In this document: positions 5,988 to 13,421 of the stretch, in pieces
How positions within the stretch are numbered: position 1 is the stretch's first letter
How the letters are laid out: each line of letters begins with the position of its first letter
NCBI GenBank assembly: GCA_963558075.1
Contig: CAUWFN010000035.1
Location: 1-21,394 of the forward strand
Length of the DNA: 21,394 nt
Reading direction: 5' to 3'
Source: CALHKP01 sp963558075
GTDB taxonomy: Bacteria > Bacillota > Clostridia > Peptostreptococcales > Anaerovoracaceae
The notes under the pieces: generated by a model
Databases searched by the model: none
What the model saw: the letters and a program-made list of their open reading frames with translations, nothing else
Told to the model about the DNA's origin: nothing
Made by a program: the position numbers and the translations under genes

Positions 5988-6983
5988 CGTTTCTTCGTTG
6001 TACATATCTAGGATATTTCGCATATAGCTTATGTAACTTTCTTTTACGGACTTTGGCCATGTAATTTCGATTTTGTTACCTAGAGAAAATACCCAGCTTA
6101 GGAATTTGGGACTTGCTGCTACTGTAACGCTGACCTGAAAATGTTCTTCGTCTAGAGGCACCACCATAACATTCTTGGAAAATCTATCAATTATAACTCC
6201 TATGATGGAGTTATGACATTTGAGATTTACCTTTTGATCTGCTCCGCTGAACATATCAAAGGTTTTGCTGCAGTAGGCCACAGGGCTGAAATCATCAAAA
6301 GATTCCCTGCCCTCTCTTGGCTTTTCTGAAACAGATACATTTTTCATCTTGTCTACTCTGAAATGTTTGATCATATCCGCTTTGTTGTCGTATGCAATTA
6401 GATAATAGTTTTCGCTATCCCAGGTCATAAGCCAAGGGCTTACATCATATAACTCTCCGTTTTTCTTTGGTACGAGCTTCATCTCTAGGGTCCACTCCGT
6501 ATACTGGAAGGTTATGGACCTATTTTGAAGTATTGCACTGTGTATCTCGTCAACTGCGGAATATATGCTCTCGTTTTCTGTCTTTGCCCTGTCATATATA
6601 AACACATCTCTGTTGAGCATCTTTGCTTTATCAGGGCTTGTCAGCCTTTCGATTTTGCTTATGAGCTGTTTTGATTTTTCACAGGTTATAAACTTTGACG
6701 ATTGAACTGCATCAACGAGAAGCTTGAGCTCCGCAAGCTCAAAATCTCTGCTATTGAGATAATAGCTAAACGAGTCTCTAGTTCCCGTTGTTTTTATATC
6801 AAGGCCAAACTCCTTGAGAGTTTCTATGTCACTGTAAATGCTCTTTCTTTCGGCAGTAATCTCATACTCATCTTCGAGTATTTCCTGAAGTCTCTGACGT
6901 GTAACAGGATTGTTTTCATCGCTTTCCTGTACGAGGATTTTCATTACTATTAGAGTTCTGAGTTTTTTTGATGATACAGCCAT
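5985..6983 (-). CDS. WYL-domain transcriptional regulator
   Basis: A 332-residue protein with the standard three-part build. An N-terminal winged helix-turn-helix covers about residues 1-65 (TRQRLQEIL..RKSIYSDIETLKEFGLDI). A WYL domain covers about 140-220, with the ligand-pocket segment SPWLMTWDSENYYLIAYD (182-199) and the HFRVDKM strand (207-213). A WCX-type C-terminal domain covers about 235-325. WYL proteins bind DNA and sense ligands, in some cases nucleic acids or nucleotides, and often control stress, DNA-damage or defence genes. GGAG lies eight bases before the ATG. It follows the YhbY gene by 49 bp and is probably cotranscribed with it. The target is unknown; the repeat array just downstream is one possibility, but nothing in the sequence shows it. 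Confidence 0.9.
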   Translation of the reverse strand: MAVSSKKLRTLIVMKILVQESDENNPVTRQRLQEILEDEYEITAERKSIYSDIETLKEFGLDIKTTGTRDSFSYYLNSRDFELAELKLLVDAVQSSKFITCEKSKQLISKIERLTSPDKAKMLNRDVFIYDRAKTENESIYSAVDEIHSAILQNRSITFQYTEWTLEMKLVPKKNGELYDVSPWLMTWDSENYYLIAYDNKADMIKHFRVDKMKNVSVSEKPREGRESFDDFSPVAYCSKTFDMFSGADQKVNLKCHNSIIGVIIDRFSKNVMVVPLDEEHFQVSVTVAASPKFLSWVFSLGNKIEITWPKSVKESYISYMRNILDMYNEET

Positions 6984-7032
6984 AATTCTTTCTCCGCTTG
7001 TTTTACTGAAAATCTTACGCCTAGCGCCCTAG

Positions 7033-7335
7033 CTATTTTCTAGGAAACTCGATTTTTCTCTTTTCTTTGTCCTTTGCCTGTCTGTAAAGGATGAATTTGT
7101 TTCCGATAGCCTGAACAAATTCGGCATTCATCTTTTCGGCAAGCTCATTTGCAATGTCCTTTGGGTTAAGCTCGCAACCTTCCTGAAGCTTTACCTTTAT
7201 AAGTTCTCTTGTCTCAAAGCCTGTTTCCAGTTCTTTGATTACATTATCTGTAAGTCCCTGTTTTCCCATAAAAACCGTCGGCTTAATCTGCTGGGCAAGG
7301 CCTTTTAAATAACTTCTCTGTTTACTTGTAATCAT
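7033..7335 (-). CDS. yhbY: YhbY-type CRM-domain RNA-binding protein
   Basis: A 100-residue protein made of one CRM domain. The loop GKQGLT (residues 24-29) and the following helix and strand (NVIKELETGFETRELIKVKL) are diagnostic. YhbY proteins associate with the large ribosomal subunit precursor, and plant CRM proteins bind group II introns. GAAGGAG lies about 12 bases before the ATG. It is the first gene of a two-gene unit with the WYL regulator and has a plausible promoter at 7376-7404. Confidence 0.92.
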   Translation of the reverse strand: MITSKQRSYLKGLAQQIKPTVFMGKQGLTDNVIKELETGFETRELIKVKLQEGCELNPKDIANELAEKMNAEFVQAIGNKFILYRQAKDKEKRKIEFPRK

Positions 7336-7375
7336 AAATTTATTTTTCTCCTTCTATCTTTCTTTACTCTCTTAT

Positions 7376-7404
7376 ATTATCGCCTACAAAGCCCTAATAA
7401 TCAA
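7376..7404 (-). promoter_or_regulatory. Probable promoter of yhbY-WYL unit
   Basis: On the minus strand TTGATT (7399-7404) and GATAAT (7376-7381) are separated by 17 bp, and the latter lies about 40 bp before the yhbY start. Each box differs from consensus in one or two positions. Confidence 0.5.
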
Positions 7405-7435
7405 GAAAAAATCCAAAGGCAAAATTGTCTCCATC

Positions 7436-7494
7436 AAAAAAACTGCTCGCATAAACAGACAGTCTTTCTTTTCTGTTTATTCGGCAGCTTTTTT
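7436..7494 (-). terminator. Terminator downstream of radical SAM gene
   Basis: ATAAACAGA (7451-7459) pairs with TCTGTTTAT (7472-7480). After an internal loop, CTGC (7443-7446) pairs with GCAG (7484-7487). Seven T residues follow on the minus strand (plus 7436-7442) and six on the plus strand (7489-7494), so it can act in both directions. It lies about 60 bp past the radical SAM stop. A weaker AAGAAA/TTTCTT hairpin sits at the stop itself. Confidence 0.75.
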
Positions 7495-7547
7495 GAGTTT
7501 TCAAGTGTATTTTGTACCTGTAAACAATATATAAATAAAGAAACCGG

Positions 7548-8906
7548 CTATTTCTTCTTTGATCTTGGGCTTTCACTCCACAGTCTGTCTGCTGTAGGTT
7601 TCCAGTTTTCAGCATATTTTGTGCATTTGCCGCATAGATGCTCTACTGTTTCAGGTGAAGTCAAATCTGTTGAGTGTGCGCCTGTTCTCTTAACCATTTC
7701 TTCTATGCACTGTGGGTTTTCCAGCATTGGGCATGGACGAAGATGGTTTTCGTTAAACGGCTGATTTTTGTGATATTCCATAAATATCGGTGATCTCAGC
7801 GCATCTAAAAGTGATACTTCTCTGATATTTGCATTTGAATAATGAATGAATACGCATGGATCAACATCTCCGTTTGCATTGATATGAAGATATCTTCTGC
7901 CACCTGCGATACATCCTCCTACATATTCACCATCGTTTTGGAAGTCCATTGCAAAGATTGGTTTTTCCTGTCTAAATCTTCTAATCTGGTGATACATGAA
8001 CTCTCTCTGCTGAGGTGTGCACAGAAGCTCAGGAACTGCATCATTTCCAACTGGCATGTAGTGGAAATACCATACAAATCTTGCACCTTTGTTTATCATT
8101 TCGTCGATAAACTCATCTGAACTTATTGATGAAAGGTTCTGGCTTGTGTAGCAACATGAAATTCCAAATGGAAGATGTCTTTCCTTTAGAATATCCATAG
8201 CCTTCATTACTTTTTCGTAAGTGCCTTTTCCTCTTCTTGCATCTGTTGCCTCATCAAAGCCTTCAACACTGATTGCAGGAATAAAGTTCTTTACTCTCAG
8301 CATATCATCTGCAAATTTTTCGTCTATAAGTGTAGCATTTGTAAATGAAAGGAATTCGCAGTCATTGTGTTTTTCGCAAATTTTGATAAGATCATCTTTT
8401 CTTACAAGAGGTTCTCCTCCTGTGTATATATACATATAAATTCCAAGTTCTTTACCCTGAGTAATGATTGAATCAATTTCATCAAAAGTCAGGTTAAGCT
8501 TATTTCCATATTCAGCAGCCCAGCAACCTGTACATTTCAGATTGCATGCTGAAGTTGGGTCAAGCAGTATAGCCCATGGAATATTGCAGTCATATTTTTC
8601 TCTTAGCTCTGCCTGCTTAGGCCATCCTAAAATATTCGCATTTAAAAAGAAATTCTCAAACGTTTTTTTGATTACGCCTGAGTCTGTGTCATGCAGAATA
8701 TTCATTGCAAGCTTGTACATGTTGTTATCAGGGTCTTCTGCCACCTTTCTAACGGCCGCTCTTTGTGTTGGAAAGCTGTCAGGACCATCCCCTGCAAGTC
8801 TATCCACCCAGTCTAATATTTTCAGAAGATTATCTTCCGGATTTTTTTCGATATAACCGAATACCGTTTTAAGTGTTACCGCCTTGATTGTGTTTGTAAG
8901 TCCCAT
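7548..8906 (-). CDS. Radical SAM protein with SPASM-like C-terminal cysteines
   Basis: A 452-residue radical SAM enzyme. The iron-sulfur motif CNLKCTGC (C121, C125, C128) and the SAM-contacting GGEP (163-166) are both intact. The C-terminal part has cysteines at 332, 351, 392, 400, 425 and 428, a spacing that suggests auxiliary clusters as in SPASM or twitch proteins. About 110 residues precede the core with no recognised motif. No peptide precursor or obvious partner gene lies beside it, so the substrate is unknown. AGGAGG lies just upstream of the ATG. It has its own promoter, behind the terminator of the TetR gene, and could be that regulator's target. Confidence 0.88.
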   Translation of the reverse strand: MGLTNTIKAVTLKTVFGYIEKNPEDNLLKILDWVDRLAGDGPDSFPTQRAAVRKVAEDPDNNMYKLAMNILHDTDSGVIKKTFENFFLNANILGWPKQAELREKYDCNIPWAILLDPTSACNLKCTGCWAAEYGNKLNLTFDEIDSIITQGKELGIYMYIYTGGEPLVRKDDLIKICEKHNDCEFLSFTNATLIDEKFADDMLRVKNFIPAISVEGFDEATDARRGKGTYEKVMKAMDILKERHLPFGISCCYTSQNLSSISSDEFIDEMINKGARFVWYFHYMPVGNDAVPELLCTPQQREFMYHQIRRFRQEKPIFAMDFQNDGEYVGGCIAGGRRYLHINANGDVDPCVFIHYSNANIREVSLLDALRSPIFMEYHKNQPFNENHLRPCPMLENPQCIEEMVKRTGAHSTDLTSPETVEHLCGKCTKYAENWKPTADRLWSESPRSKKK

Positions 8907-8936
8907 TTAAATACCTCCTCTTGTCTCTCGTCCCTA

Positions 8937-8970
8937 TGCCTCAATTATAGGCAAGGGGCAAAAAAAACAA
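8937..8970 (-). promoter_or_regulatory. Promoter and overlapping inverted repeat for radical SAM gene
   Basis: A consensus -10 TATAAT (minus strand of 8944-8949) lies about 40 bp before the gene. A TTGTTT (8965-8970) is 15 bp upstream, or less good boxes at 16-17 bp. TGCCT-N7-AGGCA (8937-8953) covers the -10 exactly and would suit a repressor. The TetR protein encoded next door is the natural candidate, which is inference. Confidence 0.55.
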
Positions 8971-9022
8971 ATACCCAAAAGCTCGAAACTGTGTTAGATT
9001 TACACATTTTTCGACTTTTGGG
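8961..9022 (-). terminator. Terminator of the TetR gene
   Basis: CCCAAAAG (8974-8981) pairs with CTTTTGGG (9015-9022), and TCGAAA (8983-8988) continues the stem with TTTCGA after one bulged base. The top of the stem contains TGTGT-N7-ACACA. On the minus strand a tract of eight T residues begins eight bases past the stem. The T-tract also forms the -35 area of the radical SAM promoter. Confidence 0.65.
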
Positions 9023-9036
9023 CAAATATATTGTGC

Positions 9037-9606
9037 TTATTTATCCTGTTTTTCGGCTAATGCAGCCTGAGAGAACATGGTCTGCATGCTTCCTGTAAAG
9101 AACTTGTCTATCTTGCTTACAAGGTAATCTGGCTCTGTTTTCATGTCATCACTGACCCAGTGCATGAGAAGTCCTGTAATCCCATAGCAGTAGACAGTCT
9201 TTATGAATTCTCTGTCATCCTCCTCAAGACACTCATAGCCTTCTTCCTTTCTCACTATAGTATCTACAACAGGCATAATCATCCTGCAAATGTAGTCCTC
9301 GAGGGCTACATATCTTACAGAATTAAAAGTATTCATTACAAGTTCTCTGTTGCTTTTGCAATAGCTGAAAACGTTAAACAACCCCTGATGCCATGTGTCT
9401 ATAGTCGTGTTTCCTGCTACAATACGTGCAAAATCATCAAAAAGAGTCCATTCCAAAAGATCATATATATCCTGGAAGTGGTAATAAAATGTTTTTCGGC
9501 TTACGCCGGCATTATCAGTAATCATCTGAATTGTGATACTGTCGATGGTGCTTTTCTTTAGAAGTTCTTTCAGTGATATCGCAAGCATTCTTTTTGTGGC
9601 AGACAT
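9037..9606 (-). CDS. TetR/AcrR-family regulator (DhaS-like type)
   Basis: A 189-residue regulator. The helix-turn-helix is at about residues 25-45 (ITIQMITDNAGVSRKTFYYHF), followed by QDIYDLLEW, which is typical of the subgroup with the DhaS-like C-terminal domain. The ligand domain fills the rest. I chose the ATG at 9606 because GGGGG lies about eight bases upstream; the in-frame TTG at 9627 lacks a site. The gene begins 24 bp after the glutaminase stop, so it is probably cotranscribed with it, and it ends at a terminator before the radical SAM gene. Possible targets are its own operon and the radical SAM promoter. Confidence 0.88.
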   Translation of the reverse strand: MSATKRMLAISLKELLKKSTIDSITIQMITDNAGVSRKTFYYHFQDIYDLLEWTLFDDFARIVAGNTTIDTWHQGLFNVFSYCKSNRELVMNTFNSVRYVALEDYICRMIMPVVDTIVRKEEGYECLEEDDREFIKTVYCYGITGLLMHWVSDDMKTEPDYLVSKIDKFFTGSMQTMFSQAALAEKQDK

Positions 9607-9630
9607 GCTCTTATCCCCCTTTTGCAAAGC

Positions 9631-11052
9631 CTATTTAAATATGTGTAGTCCAAGCTTCATCGAAAGATACTCAAGCATTGCATTTCCTGCTATGCAGTTT
9701 CCCTTTTCGTCGAGAGAAGGACCATAAATTCCTATTCCCATACTCTGATCTACAACAGAAAGAAGTCCTCCGCCGACTCCACTCTTTGTTGGTATTCCAA
9801 CCTGTACAGCAAATTCACCTGATGCATCATACATACCACATGTAAGCATAATAGTCTTGACAACCTGAACAACGGACTGGGTAATCATGCGCTTGCCGTT
9901 CATATAGTTAGTTCCGCCGTTTGCAAGCACAAGTCCGAGGTTCGCAAGGCTTTCTGCTGTTACTGTCATTGAACACATCTTCGTGTAAAGTTCAAGGGTT
10001 TTTTCTACGTCGCTTTCGATTATTCCCTTGCTTTCTAGAAGATATGCTATAGCCCTGTTTCTAGAGCAAGTCTGCATTTCTGAACGAAATACAGCCTCAT
10101 CCATCTCTATATCTGGATCCATACAAAACCTTCTTGTGGCAGAAAGGATTTCTTCAAACGAAAGCTTAGGAAGAAGCATACTTGCAACAGTTATTGCTCC
10201 TGAGTTTATCATCGGATTAAAAGGTCTGTTGCTGTTAAGATCAAGCTCTACTAGAGAGTTAAATGCTTCACCTGAAGGCTCCATTCCAACCTTATCAAAA
10301 ACTTCTTTGATTGGACAAAATTCTAGAGCAAGTATCATAGATATTACCTTAGATATACTCTGAATTGTAAAACGATCCTTGGTATCACCTACGCTGTAAC
10401 GCTTTCCATCTGCTGTGAGAATGCAAAGTCCTAGCTTATTTTTGTCAGCTTTTCCTAGCTCAGGAATGTATGTTGCGACATTTCCCTTAGGAATTGCTTT
10501 TCTTCCTTTTTCCATTGCGATGCAAAGGATATCAGGCATTGTCTTGTTATTTCTCTTCCAGGTTCTAAGCTTTGTTCTGAAAGTCTTGTATGGAGCTACT
10601 GTATTTACATGAATCCACTTCCACACTGGCCAATCCTGATTTGGTGAATCAGCCCACTTTCTCTGTCCTATTTTGAAAAGCTCATCCTCTGACATATTCT
10701 CTACCATTTCGAGAATATTCATTAGTGCACCCCTGAAAAGCGTACAAAGCTCGTCAAGTGAATAACTTTCGTATTTCACATAAAAGCTCTGGTATAGTCC
10801 CTTAAGATTTTTCCACGAGTATTCCCGCGTTGGAGTAATAACCTCAAATCCCTCACTTTCCTTATGCTCCCAGCTTAGAATAAGATTCATCCAGCCAAGC
10901 TCATAAGCCATCATCTGATATGGAGTTCTTTCGACCTCCTCAACGATTTTATTCTTCTCATCGTCGCTTATATCAGCAAACTCCTGAACAAACAGATTTC
11001 CCCGTTTTTCGATTTCTAGGGAAAATGCACGTTTGCTCTTATATTCAATCAT
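9631..11052 (-). CDS. glsA: Glutaminase fused to N-terminal ClbS/DfsB-like (DUF1706) domain
   Basis: A 473-residue two-domain protein. Residues 1-165 match the ClbS/DfsB (DUF1706) four-helix bundle, with the hallmarks RTPYQMMAYELGW (42-54), KGLYQSF (84-90) and WIHVNTVAPYKTFRTKLRTWK (146-166). Residues 172-473 are a complete serine-dependent glutaminase, which turns glutamine into glutamate and ammonia. S232 and K235 in QSISK are the catalytic pair. NPMINSGA (279-286), Y356, Y408 and TKSGVGGG (422-429) complete the site. Bacterial GlsA alone is about 300-310 residues, so the fusion accounts for the extra length. The ATG at 11052 has AAGGGTGG nine bases upstream, better than the GTG at 11064. 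Neighbours are an EamA transporter and a TetR gene. Glutaminase can support acid resistance through ammonia; ClbS inactivates colibactin. How the two roles join here is unknown. Confidence 0.9.
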   Translation of the reverse strand: MIEYKSKRAFSLEIEKRGNLFVQEFADISDDEKNKIVEEVERTPYQMMAYELGWMNLILSWEHKESEGFEVITPTREYSWKNLKGLYQSFYVKYESYSLDELCTLFRGALMNILEMVENMSEDELFKIGQRKWADSPNQDWPVWKWIHVNTVAPYKTFRTKLRTWKRNNKTMPDILCIAMEKGRKAIPKGNVATYIPELGKADKNKLGLCILTADGKRYSVGDTKDRFTIQSISKVISMILALEFCPIKEVFDKVGMEPSGEAFNSLVELDLNSNRPFNPMINSGAITVASMLLPKLSFEEILSATRRFCMDPDIEMDEAVFRSEMQTCSRNRAIAYLLESKGIIESDVEKTLELYTKMCSMTVTAESLANLGLVLANGGTNYMNGKRMITQSVVQVVKTIMLTCGMYDASGEFAVQVGIPTKSGVGGGLLSVVDQSMGIGIYGPSLDEKGNCIAGNAMLEYLSMKLGLHIFK

Positions 11053-11120
11053 TAATAACACCACCCTTTTGTCTGCCTATATTTGCTAATAATTATCCTA
11101 ATATATATTGTACCATCAAA

Positions 11121-12008
11121 CTATTCAGTTTTGTCAGTTTTTTTCTCCATAGGAATATTACTTACAATAATTGCTACAAACATCAGGATGCATCCAAGAA
11201 TCATTCTGCCTTCAAACACTTCGTTTGCAAATACAACAGCAAAGAAAGTTCCAAACACTGTCTCTGTAGACATAAGTATCGCTACATGAGTAGGAGGCGC
11301 CATTCCCTGGCACACGTTCTGAAGTATAAATGCAAGTACTGTGTTAAGCGCTACAAGCTGAAACATTCCAAGCATGCCACCTGTACCTAGATCGCTCAGG
11401 GAAGCCCCTTCTCCCCATATAAGAGCTGCACCGATAGAACATATAGCGCATACGAAGATCTGAACAAATGCAAATGCTATAGGATTCATCTCCTTCATGA
11501 AGCGTCCTATTAGGATTACCTCAAAGGAGAAGAGTATTGCAAATATAAATGTCAGTCCATCTCCAAAACCTATTGTAAGCTCATCTGTAAGCGTCAGAAG
11601 GCCTATACCGATAAAGGCTATAACTGCCGCAATTGCAATATTCTTTTTTATTTTGTCTCTGAATATAACCCATGAAATAAGAGGCACAAACACTGTGTAC
11701 ATGCAGATTATAAAAGTCTGCTTGCCTGGTGTTGTATACTGAAGTCCTATTGTCTGCAGCATGTTTCCTGCAAACATCATAAACCCAATAAGCGATGCCG
11801 CCTTCACAGTTTTCCAGTTGATTTCCTTTAGATGTGGAATTGCAAAGAAAAACATGAGAATCACAGCCAGTCCGTATCTGTAAGCCATAAGATCAAAAGG
11901 TCCCATGTCCTCTAGAACGAATTTTGCAGCTACAAATCCCATGCCCCAGCACATTGCCACAACTAGTATTCCAAATTCTGCCGCTATTACTTTTTTGTCT
12001 TTTGTCAT
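11121..12008 (-). CDS. EamA-family (DMT superfamily) transporter
   Basis: A 295-residue membrane protein of about ten helices made of two EamA repeats (about residues 10-135 and 145-285). MCWGMGFVAAK (19-29) opens the first repeat, and the second ends with EVFEGRMILGCILMFVAIIVSN. Members export amino acids, metabolites or drugs, and the substrate cannot be read from sequence. GGAAGGTG precedes the ATG. It stands 68 bp upstream of the glutaminase gene with no terminator between, so transport of glutamate, glutamine or a related compound would fit, but this is inference. Confidence 0.88.
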   Translation of the reverse strand: MTKDKKVIAAEFGILVVAMCWGMGFVAAKFVLEDMGPFDLMAYRYGLAVILMFFFAIPHLKEINWKTVKAASLIGFMMFAGNMLQTIGLQYTTPGKQTFIICMYTVFVPLISWVIFRDKIKKNIAIAAVIAFIGIGLLTLTDELTIGFGDGLTFIFAILFSFEVILIGRFMKEMNPIAFAFVQIFVCAICSIGAALIWGEGASLSDLGTGGMLGMFQLVALNTVLAFILQNVCQGMAPPTHVAILMSTETVFGTFFAVVFANEVFEGRMILGCILMFVAIIVSNIPMEKKTDKTE

Positions 12009-12071
12009 ATGTCACCTTCCTTGTAAAATTGTTTTAATCACTGCACGTCTTTCGCACAGTAAAGTATTTAT

Positions 12072-12110
12072 GAAAAAAAGAACCAAGTTTCTAAAACCTG
12101 ATTCTTTTTA
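12072..12110 (-). terminator. Terminator of the HU gene
   Basis: A 16-bp stem with two G-U pairs (12075-12090 with 12094-12109) closes a 3-base loop and runs into seven T residues on the minus strand (12073-12079). It starts six bases past the HU stop codon. It is A-rich on the other side and may act both ways. Confidence 0.88.
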
Positions 12111-12115
12111 AAATC

Positions 12116-12394
12116 TTATTTATTTACTGCATCCTTAAGAGCTTTTCCTGCTTTGAATACAGGAGCTTTTGAAGCCGGGATGTCGATGATTTCTTCTGGC
12201 TTTCTTGGGTTTCTACCCTGTCTTGCTGCTCTTTCTCTTACTTCGAAGTTTCCGAATCCGATAAGCTGAACCTTATCACCTGCAACTAGTGCTTCTTCAA
12301 TTGTATTTAGAAGTGCGTTAACTGTTACTTCTGCTTCCTTCTTAGTGATTTCTGCTTTTGCAGCAACTGCTGTAATTAATTCTGCTTTATTCAT
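12116..12394 (-). CDS. hup: HU-family DNA-binding protein
   Basis: A 92-residue histone-like protein of normal length for HU. It begins MNKAELITAVAAKAEITKKEAE, and the family signature GFGNFEVRERAARQGRNP lies at residues 46-63. P63 at the tip of the DNA-bending arm is in place. HU forms dimers that bend and compact DNA without strict sequence preference. The ATG at 12394 has a GGAGG eight to nine bases upstream; the in-frame TTG at 12409 lies over that site and is rejected. The gene is a single transcription unit with its own promoter and terminator. Confidence 0.97.
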   Translation of the reverse strand: MNKAELITAVAAKAEITKKEAEVTVNALLNTIEEALVAGDKVQLIGFGNFEVRERAARQGRNPRKPEEIIDIPASKAPVFKAGKALKDAVNK

Positions 12395-12424
12395 ATTATT
12401 TACCTCCAAAATGTCGTATAGTTA

Positions 12425-12452
12425 ATTATATCAATCTATCGCATAATTACAA
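12425..12452 (-). promoter_or_regulatory. Promoter of the HU gene
   Basis: On the minus strand TTGTAA (12447-12452) and TATAAT (12425-12430) are 16 bp apart, and the latter lies about 30 bp upstream of the ATG. This is a good sigma-A type promoter. The stretch 12453-12640 between it and the V-ATPase terminator shows no other feature I can support. Confidence 0.75.
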
Positions 12453-12640
12453 GGGTTATTTATTCTATTTTGAAAAAAACTTTCAATTTTTGTTAGAATA
12501 GCAACATTTTCCGCCTTTGCGACAGATCAGGTGTTAATCAAGCAATAGTTATTATACCACAACCTTTGTGAAAATGTTACCAAAACGGCTAAATTTCCTG
12601 TTTTTTTCTATTGTATACTCAGTATTCACATAATCACCAT

Positions 12641-12675
12641 AAAAAGGCATCTAATGCAAATGCATCGATGCCTTT
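12641..12675 (-). terminator. Terminator of the V-ATPase operon
   Basis: AAAGGCATC (12643-12651) pairs perfectly with GATGCCTTT (12667-12675), with a 15-base loop. On the minus strand the stem runs into TTTTTAT. It lies about 50 bp past the stop codon of the last subunit gene. Confidence 0.8.
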
Positions 12676-12722
12676 ATAATCAGACTTCACAGTCTTCTTC
12701 GAAAATTCTCAGCATATATATA

Positions 12723-13406
12723 CTACTGTGAATCGAAGATTTCCTCGTCTTTTAATCTCTTTTCTCTTATTGCCTCTTCCAGCATCATGTCTTTGACCTT
12801 CATCAGACGAGTCTGGTTTCCTCTTTCGTTTTCATCCAGCTTCATTGTTATATATCTGATAGTCATTTCAAGACGCGGAATCATTACATATTCAAGAGCA
12901 TTTACTCTTCTTCTCGTTTTCTCAAGCTCTGCGGCTATAAGAGTTGTCTCCTTTTCCTCTGCAGCAAGCTCAAGAAGTTTAGGCATAAGTGCAGATAATG
13001 TTCCGATTGCATTATCTAGTTCACCTGATGTTCTTGCAAAACCGTATGGAAATACGTCTGCAAGATTTTCTGCAGTAGTTTTGAATGAAAACTCAGGAAC
13101 GTCTACACTCATTATATTTTTTTTGCCTACTTCAAGCTCTATACTCTGCTTAGGGTACATGAGAGACTCTTCCATAACCTCCTGGCTCATTATAGCGCTG
13201 GCTACGAGAAAGTTTCTGTAAACATCAGCAAGTCCCTCTTCTACTTCCTGTCTGAGTCTTCCGTTTTCACGGGCTGTCTCAAGGAAGTTTTTCATCAGCT
13301 CGTCACGCTTGTCTTTCATGAGCTTATGGCCACGAACCGCAGTACGAAGTCTCTTTTTCAGTGAAGTCAGCATCATCCTGGTTGGATTTACATTCATCCT
13401 TTCCAT
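12723..13406 (-). CDS. ntpD: V/A-type ATPase subunit D (central rotor shaft)
   Basis: A 227-residue subunit. The conserved N-terminus NVNPTRMMLTSLKKRLRTAVRGHKLMKDKRDEL (residues 5-37) forms one long helix of the rotor, and a second long helix lies at about 145-200. Subunit D, with the small F-type subunit, turns inside the A3B3 head and couples it to the membrane ring. It starts 15 bp after the ntpB stop and is the last gene of the operon. The ATG at 13406 follows AGGCGAG at a workable distance; an ATG three codons later is possible because GGAAAGG abuts it. Confidence 0.95.
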   Translation of the reverse strand: MERMNVNPTRMMLTSLKKRLRTAVRGHKLMKDKRDELMKNFLETARENGRLRQEVEEGLADVYRNFLVASAIMSQEVMEESLMYPKQSIELEVGKKNIMSVDVPEFSFKTTAENLADVFPYGFARTSGELDNAIGTLSALMPKLLELAAEEKETTLIAAELEKTRRRVNALEYVMIPRLEMTIRYITMKLDENERGNQTRLMKVKDMMLEEAIREKRLKDEEIFDSQ

Positions 13407-13421
13407 ATATCTCGCCTGCCT

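Noticed and set aside
5905..5990. Partial 5S rRNA (GCGCCGAAGTACTT resembles a 5S segment)
   Set aside because: The similarity stops after about a dozen bases, and the rest of the 5S sequence and its helices cannot be found.
5834..6064. Plus-strand ORF of 76 codons
   Set aside because: It has no ribosome binding site, overlaps the 3' end of the WYL gene antisense, and its predicted protein has no recognisable feature.
9607..9627. TTG start for the TetR gene
   Set aside because: It has no ribosome binding site; the ATG at 9606 follows GGGGG at a normal distance and gives a typical TetR N-terminus.
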